Shown here: positions 37,726 through 48,300 of the stretch, piece after piece | How positions within the stretch are numbered: the first letter of the stretch is position 1 | How the letters are laid out: each line of letters starts with the position of its first letter | NCBI RefSeq assembly: GCF_036287235.1 | Contig: NZ_CP142850.1 | Location: forward strand, 708,001-772,000 | DNA length: 64,000 nt | From: Exiguobacterium sp. 9-2 | GTDB lineage: Bacteria > Bacillota > Bacilli > Exiguobacteriales > Exiguobacteriaceae | Direction: 5' to 3' | Position numbers and translations under genes: made by a program | The notes under the pieces: generated by a model | Databases searched by the model: none | Told to the model about the DNA's origin: nothing | What the model saw: only the letters and a program-made list of their open reading frames with translations

Positions 37726-37806
37726 AATTATTATCCACTCTCCCATAATTTTGCGGAATTCCTTTGATACACTGAAACAAAGCACATTAGTCGAGGAGTG
37801 AGAGCC

Positions 37807-38469
37807 ATGCATACAATCTATTTGGTTGATGATGAAGTGAACTTGAATCGTGTACTCGTAAAGTACTTGGAACAAGAAGGTTGGCAGGTTAAATCGTTTA
37901 CATCTGGTGAGGCAGCTGCTTCTGCGATCGTAGAGAAGCCAGATTTGTGGATTTTAGATATCATGCTACCGGATATGGATGGTTTTCAATTGATTAAGCG
38001 AATCAAGGCGCATGATGAAACGACACCCGTCATTTTCATTTCGGCGCGTGATGAGGATATCGATAAGATCATTGGTCTTGAGATGGGATCGGACGATTAT
38101 ATTGCGAAGCCGTTCCTTCCGCGCGAACTGGTCATTCGTGTCAAAAAAATCTTAGCACGTACGTATGCGACACCGAAAAGTGGAGTCATTCAATACGGCG
38201 ATTATATGATTTATCCTGAGAAACGAATCATCGAGGAGAACGGTCAAGAAATTGATCTAACCTCAAAAGAGTATGATCTACTGATTTTATTTGCGACACA
38301 AATCGGGACGCCGATGTCTCGCGAGCAGATTCTCGTCAGTGTCTGGGGTGACGATTATTTCGGTTCGGACCGCGTCGTCGATGATCTTGTCCGTCGTGTC
38401 CGTAAAAAATTATCGAAACTGGAACTCGAAACGATCTATGGTATTGGCTATCGCTTGGTGTCTGCATGA
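37807..38469 (+). CDS. cssR: Secretion-stress response regulator CssR
   Basis: 220 residues, OmpR family. Receiver with Asp51 in LWILDIMLPDMDG and conserved Lys in AKPF; C-terminal winged helix with DLTSKEYDLLILFA and DRVVDDLVRRVRKKL. The overall sequence is close to Bacillus CssR. It activates htrA-type quality-control proteases on secretion or heat stress; no such gene is next to it here. GAGGAG lies 8 nt before the ATG. cssS overlaps by 4 bp. Confidence 0.88.
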   Translation: MHTIYLVDDEVNLNRVLVKYLEQEGWQVKSFTSGEAAASAIVEKPDLWILDIMLPDMDGFQLIKRIKAHDETTPVIFISARDEDIDKIIGLEMGSDDYIAKPFLPRELVIRVKKILARTYATPKSGVIQYGDYMIYPEKRIIEENGQEIDLTSKEYDLLILFATQIGTPMSREQILVSVWGDDYFGSDRVVDDLVRRVRKKLSKLELETIYGIGYRLVSA

Positions 38470-39848
38470 AAAATCGCAGTCTCGGATTTCAGATTTGGGC
38501 GATGTTTCTGCTCGTCATCGTCACATTATCTGCAGTCATTCTCCTTGTCATCCGCTCATCGATCGGAAATTTCATCGATGAACAGGTCTATTCGACGCTT
38601 GAGAATAGTGAGGTCTTCTTCTCGAAGGATGCCTCTGTCATCGAGATGCTACAAGATAATCCGATTGAATTCGATCGTCGAAAACAAGAATCTCGATCAG
38701 TTAATATCCTATTGCTATCTAAGAACGGAAAACTTTATTACGGTGGGGCACCGCAACAACTGATCAATCAGATGTACCGTGATGCAATTGATCAAAAAAC
38801 AGTTACGGCAAAGTATACGACGCGTCTTGATAAAGAAGACGTTTATTATAGTATTCGTAAAATGGAAGAGAGCGGCGAAACCTACTATCGTGTCTCTTAC
38901 GTCTGGGATGCTTATCGACAAGAACTGATTACACAACTGTTTTCAAAAATCGGCTTCGTCGTCATCATCGGTAGTATCTTTACGTTATTCATTGCCTTCT
39001 GGTTGGCGCGTCGTCTAACACATCCGCTCGTCGAAATCGAAAGAGCAGTCGGGAAAATCGCGGCTCAAAAGTGGGATACACCACTTCCGCTCGATCGTGG
39101 GGATGAAATCGGTCGACTGGCACGGTCTGTCGATGCGATGCGGATGGATCTTGAAAAGCAGGATAAGGCACAAAAATCGTTGCTTCAAAATATTTCACAT
39201 GATTTGAAGACGCCAATCATGGTCATTCGAAGTTATGCTCAGTCCATTTCAGATGGGATCTATCCAGATGGTGATTTAACCGGCTCCGTATCGGTCATTG
39301 ATGAGGAAGCGGAACGATTAGAGAAAAAAGTGGCGGCTCTTCTTTACGTCACGAAGCTCGACTATTTCGAGCTCGATCGTTCTACGTGGGATAATGTCGA
39401 TATCGATCGGATGATACACCTGCTGAAAAATCGTTTTTCTGGAACGAAGTCACTCGAATGGCATGTTAGTGGAGAAGCGGGAATCGTCCTTGGTGAAGGG
39501 GAACAATTACGAGTTGCACTCGAAAACGTCATGGACAACGCGATTCGTTATGCTGAAACACAAATTGACATCCGACTGTCTGGGACAGCGGATCAGGTTC
39601 ATATCGAAATTGAAAATGATGGACCGCCACTTGATGACTCTTCGCCCTTGTTTCATCAATTTTCACGGGGCAAAGAAGGGAAGTTTGGGCTTGGTCTTTA
39701 CATTGTCAAAAGGATCGTTGAGCGTCATGATGGTACGGTAGCAATTGAGAATCGCCCTGCGGGAAATGGAGTCGGGAAAGTTTGTGTGATTTTTAATTTC
39801 CCACGTCACTTTATTGAACAAGAGGAAAAAAAGCCAGAAGAATTTTAA
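38466..39848 (+). CDS. cssS: Secretion-stress sensor kinase CssS
   Basis: 460 residues. Membrane segments at about 8-32 and 160-182 bracket an extracellular sensor; then HAMP, HisKA with phospho-acceptor His245 in NISHDLKTP, and an HATPase domain (NVMDNAIRYAE, GLGLYIVKRIVE). It pairs with CssR to detect misfolded secreted proteins. PrsA elsewhere in the window serves the same process. Confidence 0.87.
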   Translation: MKNRSLGFQIWAMFLLVIVTLSAVILLVIRSSIGNFIDEQVYSTLENSEVFFSKDASVIEMLQDNPIEFDRRKQESRSVNILLLSKNGKLYYGGAPQQLINQMYRDAIDQKTVTAKYTTRLDKEDVYYSIRKMEESGETYYRVSYVWDAYRQELITQLFSKIGFVVIIGSIFTLFIAFWLARRLTHPLVEIERAVGKIAAQKWDTPLPLDRGDEIGRLARSVDAMRMDLEKQDKAQKSLLQNISHDLKTPIMVIRSYAQSISDGIYPDGDLTGSVSVIDEEAERLEKKVAALLYVTKLDYFELDRSTWDNVDIDRMIHLLKNRFSGTKSLEWHVSGEAGIVLGEGEQLRVALENVMDNAIRYAETQIDIRLSGTADQVHIEIENDGPPLDDSSPLFHQFSRGKEGKFGLGLYIVKRIVERHDGTVAIENRPAGNGVGKVCVIFNFPRHFIEQEEKKPEEF

Positions 39849-39878
39849 AAACGGGATCCTAGGATCTCGTTTTTTTCA
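39848..39878 (+). terminator. Terminator of cssRS
   Basis: AACGGGATCC-TA-GGATCTCGTT with seven T. Confidence 0.8.
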
Positions 39879-39958
39879 TTAGGAAATAATCGGTATACTC
39901 ATGCAGAGTAGAAGGAAGTTTGATATAACCAATATAATTCAGGAAGGGAGTGAAGGAG

Positions 39959-40432
39959 ATGTCATACCCAGTTACGGAAGAAACGTTAGCTTTGATTCCA
40001 CGATATGGTCAATATGGTGAACCACAGACACTTGTCATCAAGGAGCATTCGGAAAGTATTTTAGAGGGTCATCCGATTAAGTTGATTGAAGAATCCTGTT
40101 TATATTTTGGTTCATCGATGCGTGGACGAATCGAAGCAGCGCGACATATTCTTGGTCCGAACCGAAAGACACCTGTTTTAGTAGATTGGCAGGCACAAAC
40201 GATATTTTTTCCGACGACCGCAAAAGAAAAGGCGGAATGCATTTGGATCAATTTCAAGCAAATGAAGACTGTTCAAAAAAAGTCTGGAAAAGTACAGGTA
40301 GAGTTTCAGACAGGTCAATGTATTGATACGGACGCATCCGCATACAGCATCGAACGGCAACGAATCAAAACGTTGGAACTGGCGTATGAAATGCAACGGC
40401 GCTTCCAATTGCCGGAGTTTAAGAATCGATGA
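39959..40432 (+). CDS. comK: Competence transcription factor ComK
   Basis: 157 residues. Core ComK blocks are visible: SCLYFGSSMRGRIEAARHIL and IFFPTTAKEKAECIWINF, as in Bacillus ComK (192 aa). ComK activates DNA-uptake genes by binding paired AT boxes. The C-terminal tail is shorter than in B. subtilis, and the N-terminal part is divergent. I chose the ATG at 39959, 8 nt after GAAGGGAG. Natural competence is possible but not shown. Confidence 0.85.
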   Translation: MSYPVTEETLALIPRYGQYGEPQTLVIKEHSESILEGHPIKLIEESCLYFGSSMRGRIEAARHILGPNRKTPVLVDWQAQTIFFPTTAKEKAECIWINFKQMKTVQKKSGKVQVEFQTGQCIDTDASAYSIERQRIKTLELAYEMQRRFQLPEFKNR

Positions 40433-40500
40433 AAAGTGGAAACACATAACAGGAATCTTACTTATGTAAGGAGAAAGAAGTAGAGAGAGAAATCATAGGG

Positions 40501-40533
40501 AGGTGAAGCGGTAACTTTTACCGCGACACGATG
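40501..40533 (+). promoter_or_regulatory. Ribosome site separated from its start codon by a hairpin
   Basis: GGGAGGTGA (ending 40506) is 24 nt from the ATG at 40531. The spacer holds a perfect hairpin GCGGTAA-CTT-TTACCGC (40508-40524). Folding it leaves 7 nt, the normal spacing. No in-frame start exists upstream, because TGA at 40504-40506 closes the frame. Confidence 0.65.
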
Positions 40534-40938
40534 AATGAATCATATGAATGGTTAAATCGCCGAAAATTGCAGCCTGGATTTGGTGCGACAGGTGGCAGAC
40601 GCTTTATCAGTTCTCGCATCGTACGTCCGGAAAATACACCGGGTAAACGAATCAAAGGAATCAAACGCGCGCGACAACTAGTCGTCGATGATGCCGGAAA
40701 TCGCCGTTGGGTCACGAAACGAATCGTTGTGACGGATGCTGCGAAGCATGTCACGATGAATCGTCGAACATCGATCGCCTTAAAAGAGACGAATGAATCG
40801 CGACTTGAACAAGTCAAACAAAAACTAGCATCTAATAAAAAAGTCTTACTTCCAATCTTGGCGGCAACAGGAATCGCTGTCGCAGGTGGCGTTCTTGCCT
40901 ATGTCCTTCGTCGGAAGAAAAAACAATCCGATCAATAA
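40531..40938 (+). CDS. Basic protein with a C-terminal membrane anchor, unknown
   Basis: 135 residues, strongly basic (many R and K), with one hydrophobic segment near the C-terminus (about 107-125: VLLPILAATGIAVAGGVLAY) followed by RRKKK. This suggests a tail-anchored protein with a positively charged cytoplasmic part that could bind nucleic acid or phospholipid. I do not recognise a family. Its start is set by the hairpin-spaced ribosome site. A terminator follows. Confidence 0.6.
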   Translation: MNESYEWLNRRKLQPGFGATGGRRFISSRIVRPENTPGKRIKGIKRARQLVVDDAGNRRWVTKRIVVTDAAKHVTMNRRTSIALKETNESRLEQVKQKLASNKKVLLPILAATGIAVAGGVLAYVLRRKKKQSDQ

Positions 40939-40979
40939 AAAAGAAGCCGTTCTCCAGTTGGGAGGACGGCTTCTTTTAT
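40937..40979. terminator. Bidirectional terminator
   Basis: AAAGAAGCCGTTCTCC-AGTT-GGGAGGACGGCTTCTTT between convergent genes. Confidence 0.9.
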
Positions 40980-40982
40980 GTC

Positions 40983-41324
40983 TTAAAGGAATCGTTTCCG
41001 TAAAGAAGTCGAAAGTGCTTTGTCTGCGATTTCTTCTAGTTCCGTCAAGTTCGTCGGATCAAAGCTATCATTGTAGAACCGACCTACAAAGTCGACACGG
41101 TCGTAATCGAGTTCCTTGAAAATCAAGTGTTTATGATCGTCATAAAAAACGACACGGTAGTAATCAGAACCGCGTTCAAGGGTGACGAGACCTTTGATAT
41201 GGTCCAATTTTTTTTGTTCTTCGGTTTGTTCTTCTTCGAGTGTATCGTCCTCGTTCGTCGATGCTTCTGCTTGCTCAATCGCATTCTTTACGAGTTCCGG
41301 TCGTTGTTCTTGTTCTTCCGTCAT
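40983..41324 (-). CDS. Acidic hypothetical protein
   Basis: 113 residues. The first half is very acidic and low in complexity (E/Q/T/D-rich, about 1-42); the second half looks folded (GSDYYRVVFYDDHKHLIFKE, then YNDSFDPTNLTELEEIADKA). No signal peptide or membrane segment. GGAGG lies 9 nt before the ATG. I cannot assign a family. Confidence 0.65.
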   Translation of the reverse strand: MTEEQEQRPELVKNAIEQAEASTNEDDTLEEEQTEEQKKLDHIKGLVTLERGSDYYRVVFYDDHKHLIFKELDYDRVDFVGRFYNDSFDPTNLTELEEIADKALSTSLRKRFL

Positions 41325-41384
41325 GTTATATCGCCTCCATTTATTATTTTACATGGAAATGGACAGATGAGAAAGAAAAATCCC

Positions 41385-41762
41385 TCAGTCCATCTGGTGT
41401 GCTTCGCAAACACGTAAGACATTCGTTGCGCCAATCCGTAATCGCTCGAGGAGTTGGAGTCGCGCTTCTTCATTTGGAATCGTATCAAGAGAAGCTATTT
41501 CCATCAGTTCCAACCAACGGATGGCATGCTCTTTTCGAATCGGCAATAGCCGGTGAATCATCGCTAAACTCGTCGGCGGTTGATTCGGATCGCGTGGACC
41601 TCCTGTCATTTGGGTCAAGAAGGCGAATTGTGCCTGTTCGACACGGTGTCGATCATCAGGGAATAACGGACGCAATAAGGAATCATGGTAGACTTGATGA
41701 TAGAACGAATGAATCAAAGAGGTGAGTACTTGCTCGCCTCCAAGCATTTCATAGAGCGACAA
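41385..41762 (-). CDS. Truncated hemoglobin (YjbI type)
   Basis: 125 residues, group II trHb-like. Visible are the helical start SLYEMLGGEQVLTSLIHSFY, the LRPLFPDD region, the QFAFLTQMTGGP stretch and the likely proximal His in AMIHRLLPIRKEHAIRWL. Such globins bind O2 or NO; Bacillus YjbI has been linked to protein peroxide repair. The start is taken as TTG at 41762 behind AGGTGA; an ATG at 41747 would remove five conserved residues. Confidence 0.83.
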   Translation of the reverse strand: MSLYEMLGGEQVLTSLIHSFYHQVYHDSLLRPLFPDDRHRVEQAQFAFLTQMTGGPRDPNQPPTSLAMIHRLLPIRKEHAIRWLELMEIASLDTIPNEEARLQLLERLRIGATNVLRVCEAHQMD

Positions 41763-41900
41763 AAATCATCACCTGCCTTACATTAGGATGTGTTCTGATT
41801 ATAGCAAATCCATATCGAAAAGACATGCGTCGAAAACAGTACATTTGTTCTTATTTGTGCGATAATAATGATACATAAAAACGTAGAGGAGGTTTTCTTG

Positions 41901-44900
41901 ATGAACCATATGCACATTGGTCGTGCTGGTAGTGGGAAAACGACACAATTGATTGAGCGCGTCGTACAAGAACTCGAGCAACGACCACTAGGCGAGAAGA
42001 TGTATTTCATCGTTCCGGATCAGATGTCATTTGAAATGGAGCGTCGGATTGCGACAGATGAACGGATAGCAGGTCTTGTTCGTCTCGAAGTCATGAGTTT
42101 ACGGCGCTTTGCGTTTCATATTTTACGCGATTACGGAAATCAAGCAATTCCATTTCTCGATGAGACAGGAACACAATTATTACTCCGACAGGTCGTCGAG
42201 GAATCAGAAGACGAGTTAAAGATTTTTAAGCGTACGAAAAATATGCCAGGATTTTTCCAAGGACTTGATGAACTCATCGCGTCGTTTAAACGCTCATTGA
42301 TCGAGCCAGATATGTTGCGTCAAGTGAGTGATTGGTCTCTCGAACGGTCACCAAAATTGAACGACCTTGCGTTGATTTATGAGCGCTTTGCGGAACGAAT
42401 CGTCGATAAGGCACTCCATGCGGATGATTATTATACGACGTTACTTGAGTTGCTTCCGAAAGCGCGACTGGATCAAGCGACGATCATCGTCGACGGATTT
42501 TATGAGTTTTCGCTTCAGGAACAACAAGTACTGCTTGCCTTGATGCAACAAGTGGCTGAAATGCATATTAGTTTTACAATGGACGCGGCGGATCCTTATG
42601 CAAAACAAACGTCTTTTGGTGTGTCCCAGCGTTGCTACATGCAGTTGATCGGGCAAATGCAGGAACAATCGATTCCGTACGAAGAAATCTTGTATGAACA
42701 GCCAATCAAATTTCAATCAGAAGGGCTACGGCATTTAGAGCAGGCCTTGTTAAAGCCAGGTTATCCATCTGTCGATCATGACGTTGACGGCTTTCAGATG
42801 ACAGCTGCAGTCAACCGGCAAGTCGAAGCAGAATCAGCCGTGCGGAAAGCGATTCAACTTGTTCGACAAAAAGGGTATCGATTTCATGAAATGGCATTCG
42901 TCGTACGACATCTTGAACCGTATGCGGATCACTTGGAACGAGCCTTCCACATGTATGATGTTCCGTATTTCTTGGATCAACGTGAGTCGATGATCCATCA
43001 TCCGCTCGTTGACTTGATTCAATCTGCTTTAGACATCGTGACATCGGGTTATCGGGAAGAAACGGTCTTTCGTTTACTGAAGACGGAGCTCTTACCGATT
43101 CCAGCAGAAGATGCGCGTCTAGCGCTCGATCGTTTCGAGACGTTCGTGCTCGAACGCGGCATCAAAGGGTCGATGTGGCAACAACCGTGGCAATTAAAGC
43201 GACGCTTAGCAGAGGAAGTTCGCTTAACGGAAGAGGAAATCGCGCAAGAAGAGGAATTGAATCATCTCCGTACGTTCGTCGTCGACTTGATTGAACCGTT
43301 ACACCGTCGGTTAAAGCAGGCAAAGACGATGAGCGCGTATACGAAAGGTCTTTATCAATTCCTCGAAGAACAAAAAATTGCAGAACATTTAATGGAATGG
43401 CGCAAGCAAGCATTAGAGCAAGATCAGTTACTTGCTGCTCGGGAACATGATCAAGTGTATGAAGCGATTCTTCACCTATTCGAACAGCTAGAAGCTGCTG
43501 CGCCTGAGCATACTTTATCGACGGACTTGTTCGTCCAAATGGTCGAGACAGGACTTGAGAGTCTGCGTTTTGCACTTGTCCCCCCATCGCTTGATCAAGT
43601 CATTGCGACGGATTATGTGCGTGGACGATTGCAACGAGTGAAAGTCGTCTTTTTACTGGGAGCGAATGATGGTCTGATTCCGTTCGTCCAAGATCAATCG
43701 AAGTTACTGTCCGAAAATGATCATGACTTTTTACATGAACATGGTATTCCGGTCGGAAAAGCGTCCCTCGATGTGTTTGATGATGAACTATTTTATCTGT
43801 ATCAAGGGATGATGGCTCCAAGTGAAGCATTGTATGTCAGTTATGCGCTTGTCGATGAAGAAGGAAAGGCGTTGCAGCCGGCGGCAATTACGAAACAATT
43901 GAAGCGGCAACTGTTGCTTGATCGTCCGATCAAAACACAGTTTGCGGAGGCTGGCGAACATGCACCGCAAGAACAACTCGATTTCGTGACGAGTCCCGAT
44001 CGCGCGGCAGCAGCGACGGCGATTGAACTCCGCCGTTTGCAACGACGTTATCCGATTCAGCCAATTTGGTTTCAAGTATATAATTCACTTCTTGAAAACG
44101 GACAAGGACGCGAACGAATGGGTCTATTCTCAAGTGCCTTGTTCTATCAAAATCAAGCGGAAGCGTTACCGGAAGGGTTGGCGCATCGCTTATATGGCGA
44201 GTCTCTGCAAGCGAGCGTTTCGCGTTTTGAAACGTATAATGCTTGCTCGTATAAACATTTTGCTCGGTATGGACTTCGTTTACGCGAGCGAAAGCTCTAT
44301 AAATTCGAAGCGCCGGACATCGGAAATCTGTTCCACGGCGCATTAAATGATCTGTCGCTCAGTATCAAAGCTTCCGGACGGCACTGGCGCGAGCTCGATA
44401 GTGAGACATGTGGAACACTTGCGAAGGAAGCTGTTGAAAAGGTGACACCAGAAATCCAGAATGCAATTTTGATGAGCTCAAGTCGATTTGGTTATATCAA
44501 GAAAAAGTTGACGGATGTCGTCGAACAGACCGCTAAGATGCTCGTCGAGCAGGCGAAGCGAACGGATTTTGAACCAGATCTATTTGAAATCAGTTTTGGG
44601 AATGCGACGTTTCCACCATTACGCTTTACGCTACCAGACGGAACGGAAATTGAATTCACAGGACGCATTGACCGTATTGATCAGGCGATGATCGGTGACC
44701 AGTTATACGTCCGTATCATAGATTATAAGTCGAGTGCACGAGGACTGGATTTTGCGGAAATCTATTACGGACTCGCCATACAGATGTTGCTGTATTTGAA
44801 AACAGTCGTGGAACAGTCAGAGTTGCTGTATCAACAGCAGGCAAAACCTGCTGGTGCGCTGTATTTCCATGTTAAAAATCCGATGCTACGAGGCGATTTA

Positions 44901-45332
44901 TCTGCTGATGAAGCAGAACGTAATCGACTATTACTCGAGTCCTATCAGATGCAAGGCGTCATTCTCGAGAATGATGAGGTACTGCGAGCGATGGATCATA
45001 TTGCATACGATGAACGAAAAAAATCCCCACTCGTCAAAGTGACCTTCACGAAAAATGGACTGCATAAATCACAGACGAAGGGTGTTGTACAAGAGGCAGA
45101 TTTATCGGCACTGATGGATCATGCGTGGGAGGCATTAAAAGACAGCAGTCAAGATATCTATGATGGGGATATTGCAATCAATCCATTCGATTATCAGGAA
45201 CGGACACCGTGTAGTTTCTGCGAATATCGTTCAGTCTGTCAATTCGATGAATCACTCGGAAATCAATATCGTCCATTAAAACCGATGTCTGAAAAAGAGG
45301 TACTGGAACGATTGAAGGAGGATGAAGAATGA
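41901..45332 (+). CDS. addB: ATP-dependent helicase/nuclease subunit B
   Basis: 1143 residues. N-terminal Walker A GRAGSGKTTQ (about 7-16), a long inactivated helicase-like body, and a C-terminal RecB-type nuclease domain with IDYKSSARG. Four Cys for the Fe-S cluster are visible: one in YNACSYKHFARYGL and three in CSFCEYRSVC. With AddA it resects double-strand breaks and loads RecA. GAGGAGG lies 8 nt before the ATG. It overlaps addA by 4 bp. Confidence 0.96.
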   Translation: MNHMHIGRAGSGKTTQLIERVVQELEQRPLGEKMYFIVPDQMSFEMERRIATDERIAGLVRLEVMSLRRFAFHILRDYGNQAIPFLDETGTQLLLRQVVEESEDELKIFKRTKNMPGFFQGLDELIASFKRSLIEPDMLRQVSDWSLERSPKLNDLALIYERFAERIVDKALHADDYYTTLLELLPKARLDQATIIVDGFYEFSLQEQQVLLALMQQVAEMHISFTMDAADPYAKQTSFGVSQRCYMQLIGQMQEQSIPYEEILYEQPIKFQSEGLRHLEQALLKPGYPSVDHDVDGFQMTAAVNRQVEAESAVRKAIQLVRQKGYRFHEMAFVVRHLEPYADHLERAFHMYDVPYFLDQRESMIHHPLVDLIQSALDIVTSGYREETVFRLLKTELLPIPAEDARLALDRFETFVLERGIKGSMWQQPWQLKRRLAEEVRLTEEEIAQEEELNHLRTFVVDLIEPLHRRLKQAKTMSAYTKGLYQFLEEQKIAEHLMEWRKQALEQDQLLAAREHDQVYEAILHLFEQLEAAAPEHTLSTDLFVQMVETGLESLRFALVPPSLDQVIATDYVRGRLQRVKVVFLLGANDGLIPFVQDQSKLLSENDHDFLHEHGIPVGKASLDVFDDELFYLYQGMMAPSEALYVSYALVDEEGKALQPAAITKQLKRQLLLDRPIKTQFAEAGEHAPQEQLDFVTSPDRAAAATAIELRRLQRRYPIQPIWFQVYNSLLENGQGRERMGLFSSALFYQNQAEALPEGLAHRLYGESLQASVSRFETYNACSYKHFARYGLRLRERKLYKFEAPDIGNLFHGALNDLSLSIKASGRHWRELDSETCGTLAKEAVEKVTPEIQNAILMSSSRFGYIKKKLTDVVEQTAKMLVEQAKRTDFEPDLFEISFGNATFPPLRFTLPDGTEIEFTGRIDRIDQAMIGDQLYVRIIDYKSSARGLDFAEIYYGLAIQMLLYLKTVVEQSELLYQQQAKPAGALYFHVKNPMLRGDLSADEAERNRLLLESYQMQGVILENDEVLRAMDHIAYDERKKSPLVKVTFTKNGLHKSQTKGVVQEADLSALMDHAWEALKDSSQDIYDGDIAINPFDYQERTPCSFCEYRSVCQFDESLGNQYRPLKPMSEKEVLERLKEDEE

Positions 45333-48300
45333 GCGTGAGTTGGACGGAAGAACAACAACAAGCCATTTCAGCAAGGGGAGGACATATCTTAGTCTCAGCA
45401 GCTGCTGGATCAGGGAAAACAGCTGTCCTCGTCGAACGGCTGACGCAACGATTGATCGATCCCGAAGATGAGTTGTCAGCGGATCGGATTCTTGTTGCTA
45501 CCTTTACGAATGCAGCAGCGCGTGAGATGAAAACGCGAGTCATTGAGGTCATGGATCAGCGTATCAAAGAGGCACCGGATGATCTGTATCTAAAAAAACA
45601 ACGTCAATTAATGAACCGGGCACAAATTACGACGATCCATTCATTCTGTCTATCGATTCTACGTGAGAATTATTACCGGATCGGTTTGGATCCGGCGTTT
45701 CGGATTGCTGACGAATCTGAACTGTTATTACTGCAAGATGATGTCTTAGAAGCGGTCTTTGAGTCGTTCTATGCCTCTGAGGATCCGGGATTCTATGATT
45801 TGATCGATAGTTATACATCAGATCGGGACGATCAAGCGATGCTTTCGCTGATTTCAAATCTCTACCGTTTTTCTCGATCCTTACCTGATCCGGAAGCGTT
45901 TTATGCGCATTTAATCAATCAGTACGATCAACCAATCGATCCGGATGAGTCTCCGCTCATGCAACGATTGGTCGAACTGGAATGGGAGACGTTGTCGAAT
46001 CTACTAGGACGTTATCGAGAACTTGCTTTTGAATTGGAACAGTCCGGATATACGGAAATGGGACAGATGATGCGACAGGATATCGCTCCTTTTGGAGTAC
46101 TTGAAACGTCAGTACGGCAATGGTCGATGGTTGCTCTTGCGTTTCAAGCAGTAGAATTCGGTCGTTGGAAAAGTCCGCGCGGAGATGAAGGCATCAAACC
46201 GTTCCAGACAGAGCGGACACGACTCGTTGCAGAATTCAAGAAAATGAAAGAACTGTTTGTCCAAAAAACAGGTGTCGATTACTTGGAGGATTTACGATCA
46301 CAGCTCCGACATGTAGAAACGATTGTTACACTCGTGCGTCAATTCGCAAATGATTATCTCGAAGCGAAACAACAACGTGGAATTGTTGATTTTTCGGATC
46401 TTGAACATTTTGCATTAGAGATCTTGACGGAAGAGGGACAACCGTCGGATGTGGCAAAACTTCTAAAAGAACGCTTCGTTGAGGTACTGGTCGACGAATA
46501 CCAAGATACGAATGAAGTCCAGGAACGCATCATTCAACTGGTTTCGAAAACGGACGAGGCAACAGGGAATCTATTCATGGTCGGTGATGTCAAACAGTCC
46601 ATTTACAAATTTCGACATGCAGAACCAGGATTGTTCCTGGAGAAATTCAAACGATTCCAGCAGACCGACGTCGGAACACGCATCGATTTAACAAAGAACT
46701 TCCGCAGTCGCCTCGAGGTGTTGGATGGAACGAATCAAATCTTCCGCCAAGTCATGGATGGGACAGTCGGAGAAATTGATTACGATGAAGCGGCGCACCT
46801 TCGACTCGGTAATTTAAGTTATTTAGAATCAGAGCAAGTCGACCCTGAATTACTCTTGATTGATCCGCTTGATAGTGAAAAAGAAGAAGTTGAAGCACGA
46901 GCGATTGCAACACGAATTCTAGAACTCGTCGACTCTAAACATCCACATCTGATTTACGATGCGAAATCGAACCGATTCCGGACATGCGAATACCGTGACA
47001 TCGTCGTCTTGGCCCGTTCGCGCGGCAAGCGTGTTCAGGCACTCGTTGAAGTACTCGAACAGTATGAGATTCCGGTCTATGCAGATACGACGGGCGGATA
47101 TTTCCAAGCGACGGAAATTCAAATCATGATGGCGTTACTCAAGACAATCGATAATCCACTTCAAGATATCCCGTTCGCCAGTCTGTTACGATCGCCGATT
47201 TTCGGTGTGGCGGATCGTGATCTAGGGCGGATTCGAGCAAAACAAAAAGAAGGAAGCTTTTATGAGGCGGCACTCGCGATGGCGACAGAGGAATCAGCAC
47301 TTGGTATTCGAATAGACGAGATCATCCGTCAGATTCAAGCATGGCGAACCGAAGCACGTGGGAGTGCGCTTCCTGCCTTCATTCGATCATTGTTTGATCA
47401 GACTGGCTATTTTGAGTATGTCGGCTGTCTCGCTGGAGGCAGAAGTCGTCAAGCTAACTTAAATGCCTTATATGAGCGGGCAAAGCAATATGAGACGTCC
47501 GGTTATCGTGGGCTATATCGTTTTCTACGCCTGATCAATCGGTTGATCGAACGAGGAGAAGACTTCGCAGAAGCCCGTTCGCTTGGAGAAGACGAGGACG
47601 TCGTTCGAATCATGACGATCCACCAATCAAAAGGACTCGAGTTCCCCGTGACGATTGTCAGCCAATTGACGAAGCAATTCAACAAACAGGATCAAATGCA
47701 GGCCATTCAGTTGCATAAGACGTATGGCATTGCTCTAGACGCCATTGATCCGATTCGTCGTTTGCGATCTGGAACGCTATTGAAGGAAGTCATCCGTCGG
47801 GAAATGGATCGCGAGATGAAGGCAGAAGAGATGCGCGTCTTGTATGTTGCGATGACTCGAGCGAAGGAAAAATTGATTCTCGTCGGGACAGTCAAGGATT
47901 TAGAAGATCAAATGGTGGCCTGGCAGATGACGCCACTCGACGAAGTCTTACTACCTGAAAATGACCGGCGCCAAGCGAAGAGTTATGCGGAATGGGTCGT
48001 TCCCGCAGTCTTACGCAGTAGTTTACTACGTCCGGATGAGACGAACTGGTCGATTCGCATGATGTCTTTAGAGGAGTTAGCACCGTATCAAGAAATCTCA
48101 ACACTCGTGGAGCAACTCGAACACGTCCAAAAGCTTGAAAAAATTGATGTGCCCGTCAATACGCACGTCAAAGAAATCGTTGAATCGGCATTTTCGTATC
48201 AGTATCCGCATCTACTCGCGACAGAGACGGCAGCGAAACAGACCGTTACGGAACTGAAGCGCGCGGAACAGTTGGAACGCGCAGCATTTGAAACGACGTA

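Noticed and set aside
39880..39958. ComK self-activation box (paired AAAA-N5-TTTT) before comK
   Set aside because: The region is AT-rich, but I found no properly spaced pair of boxes.
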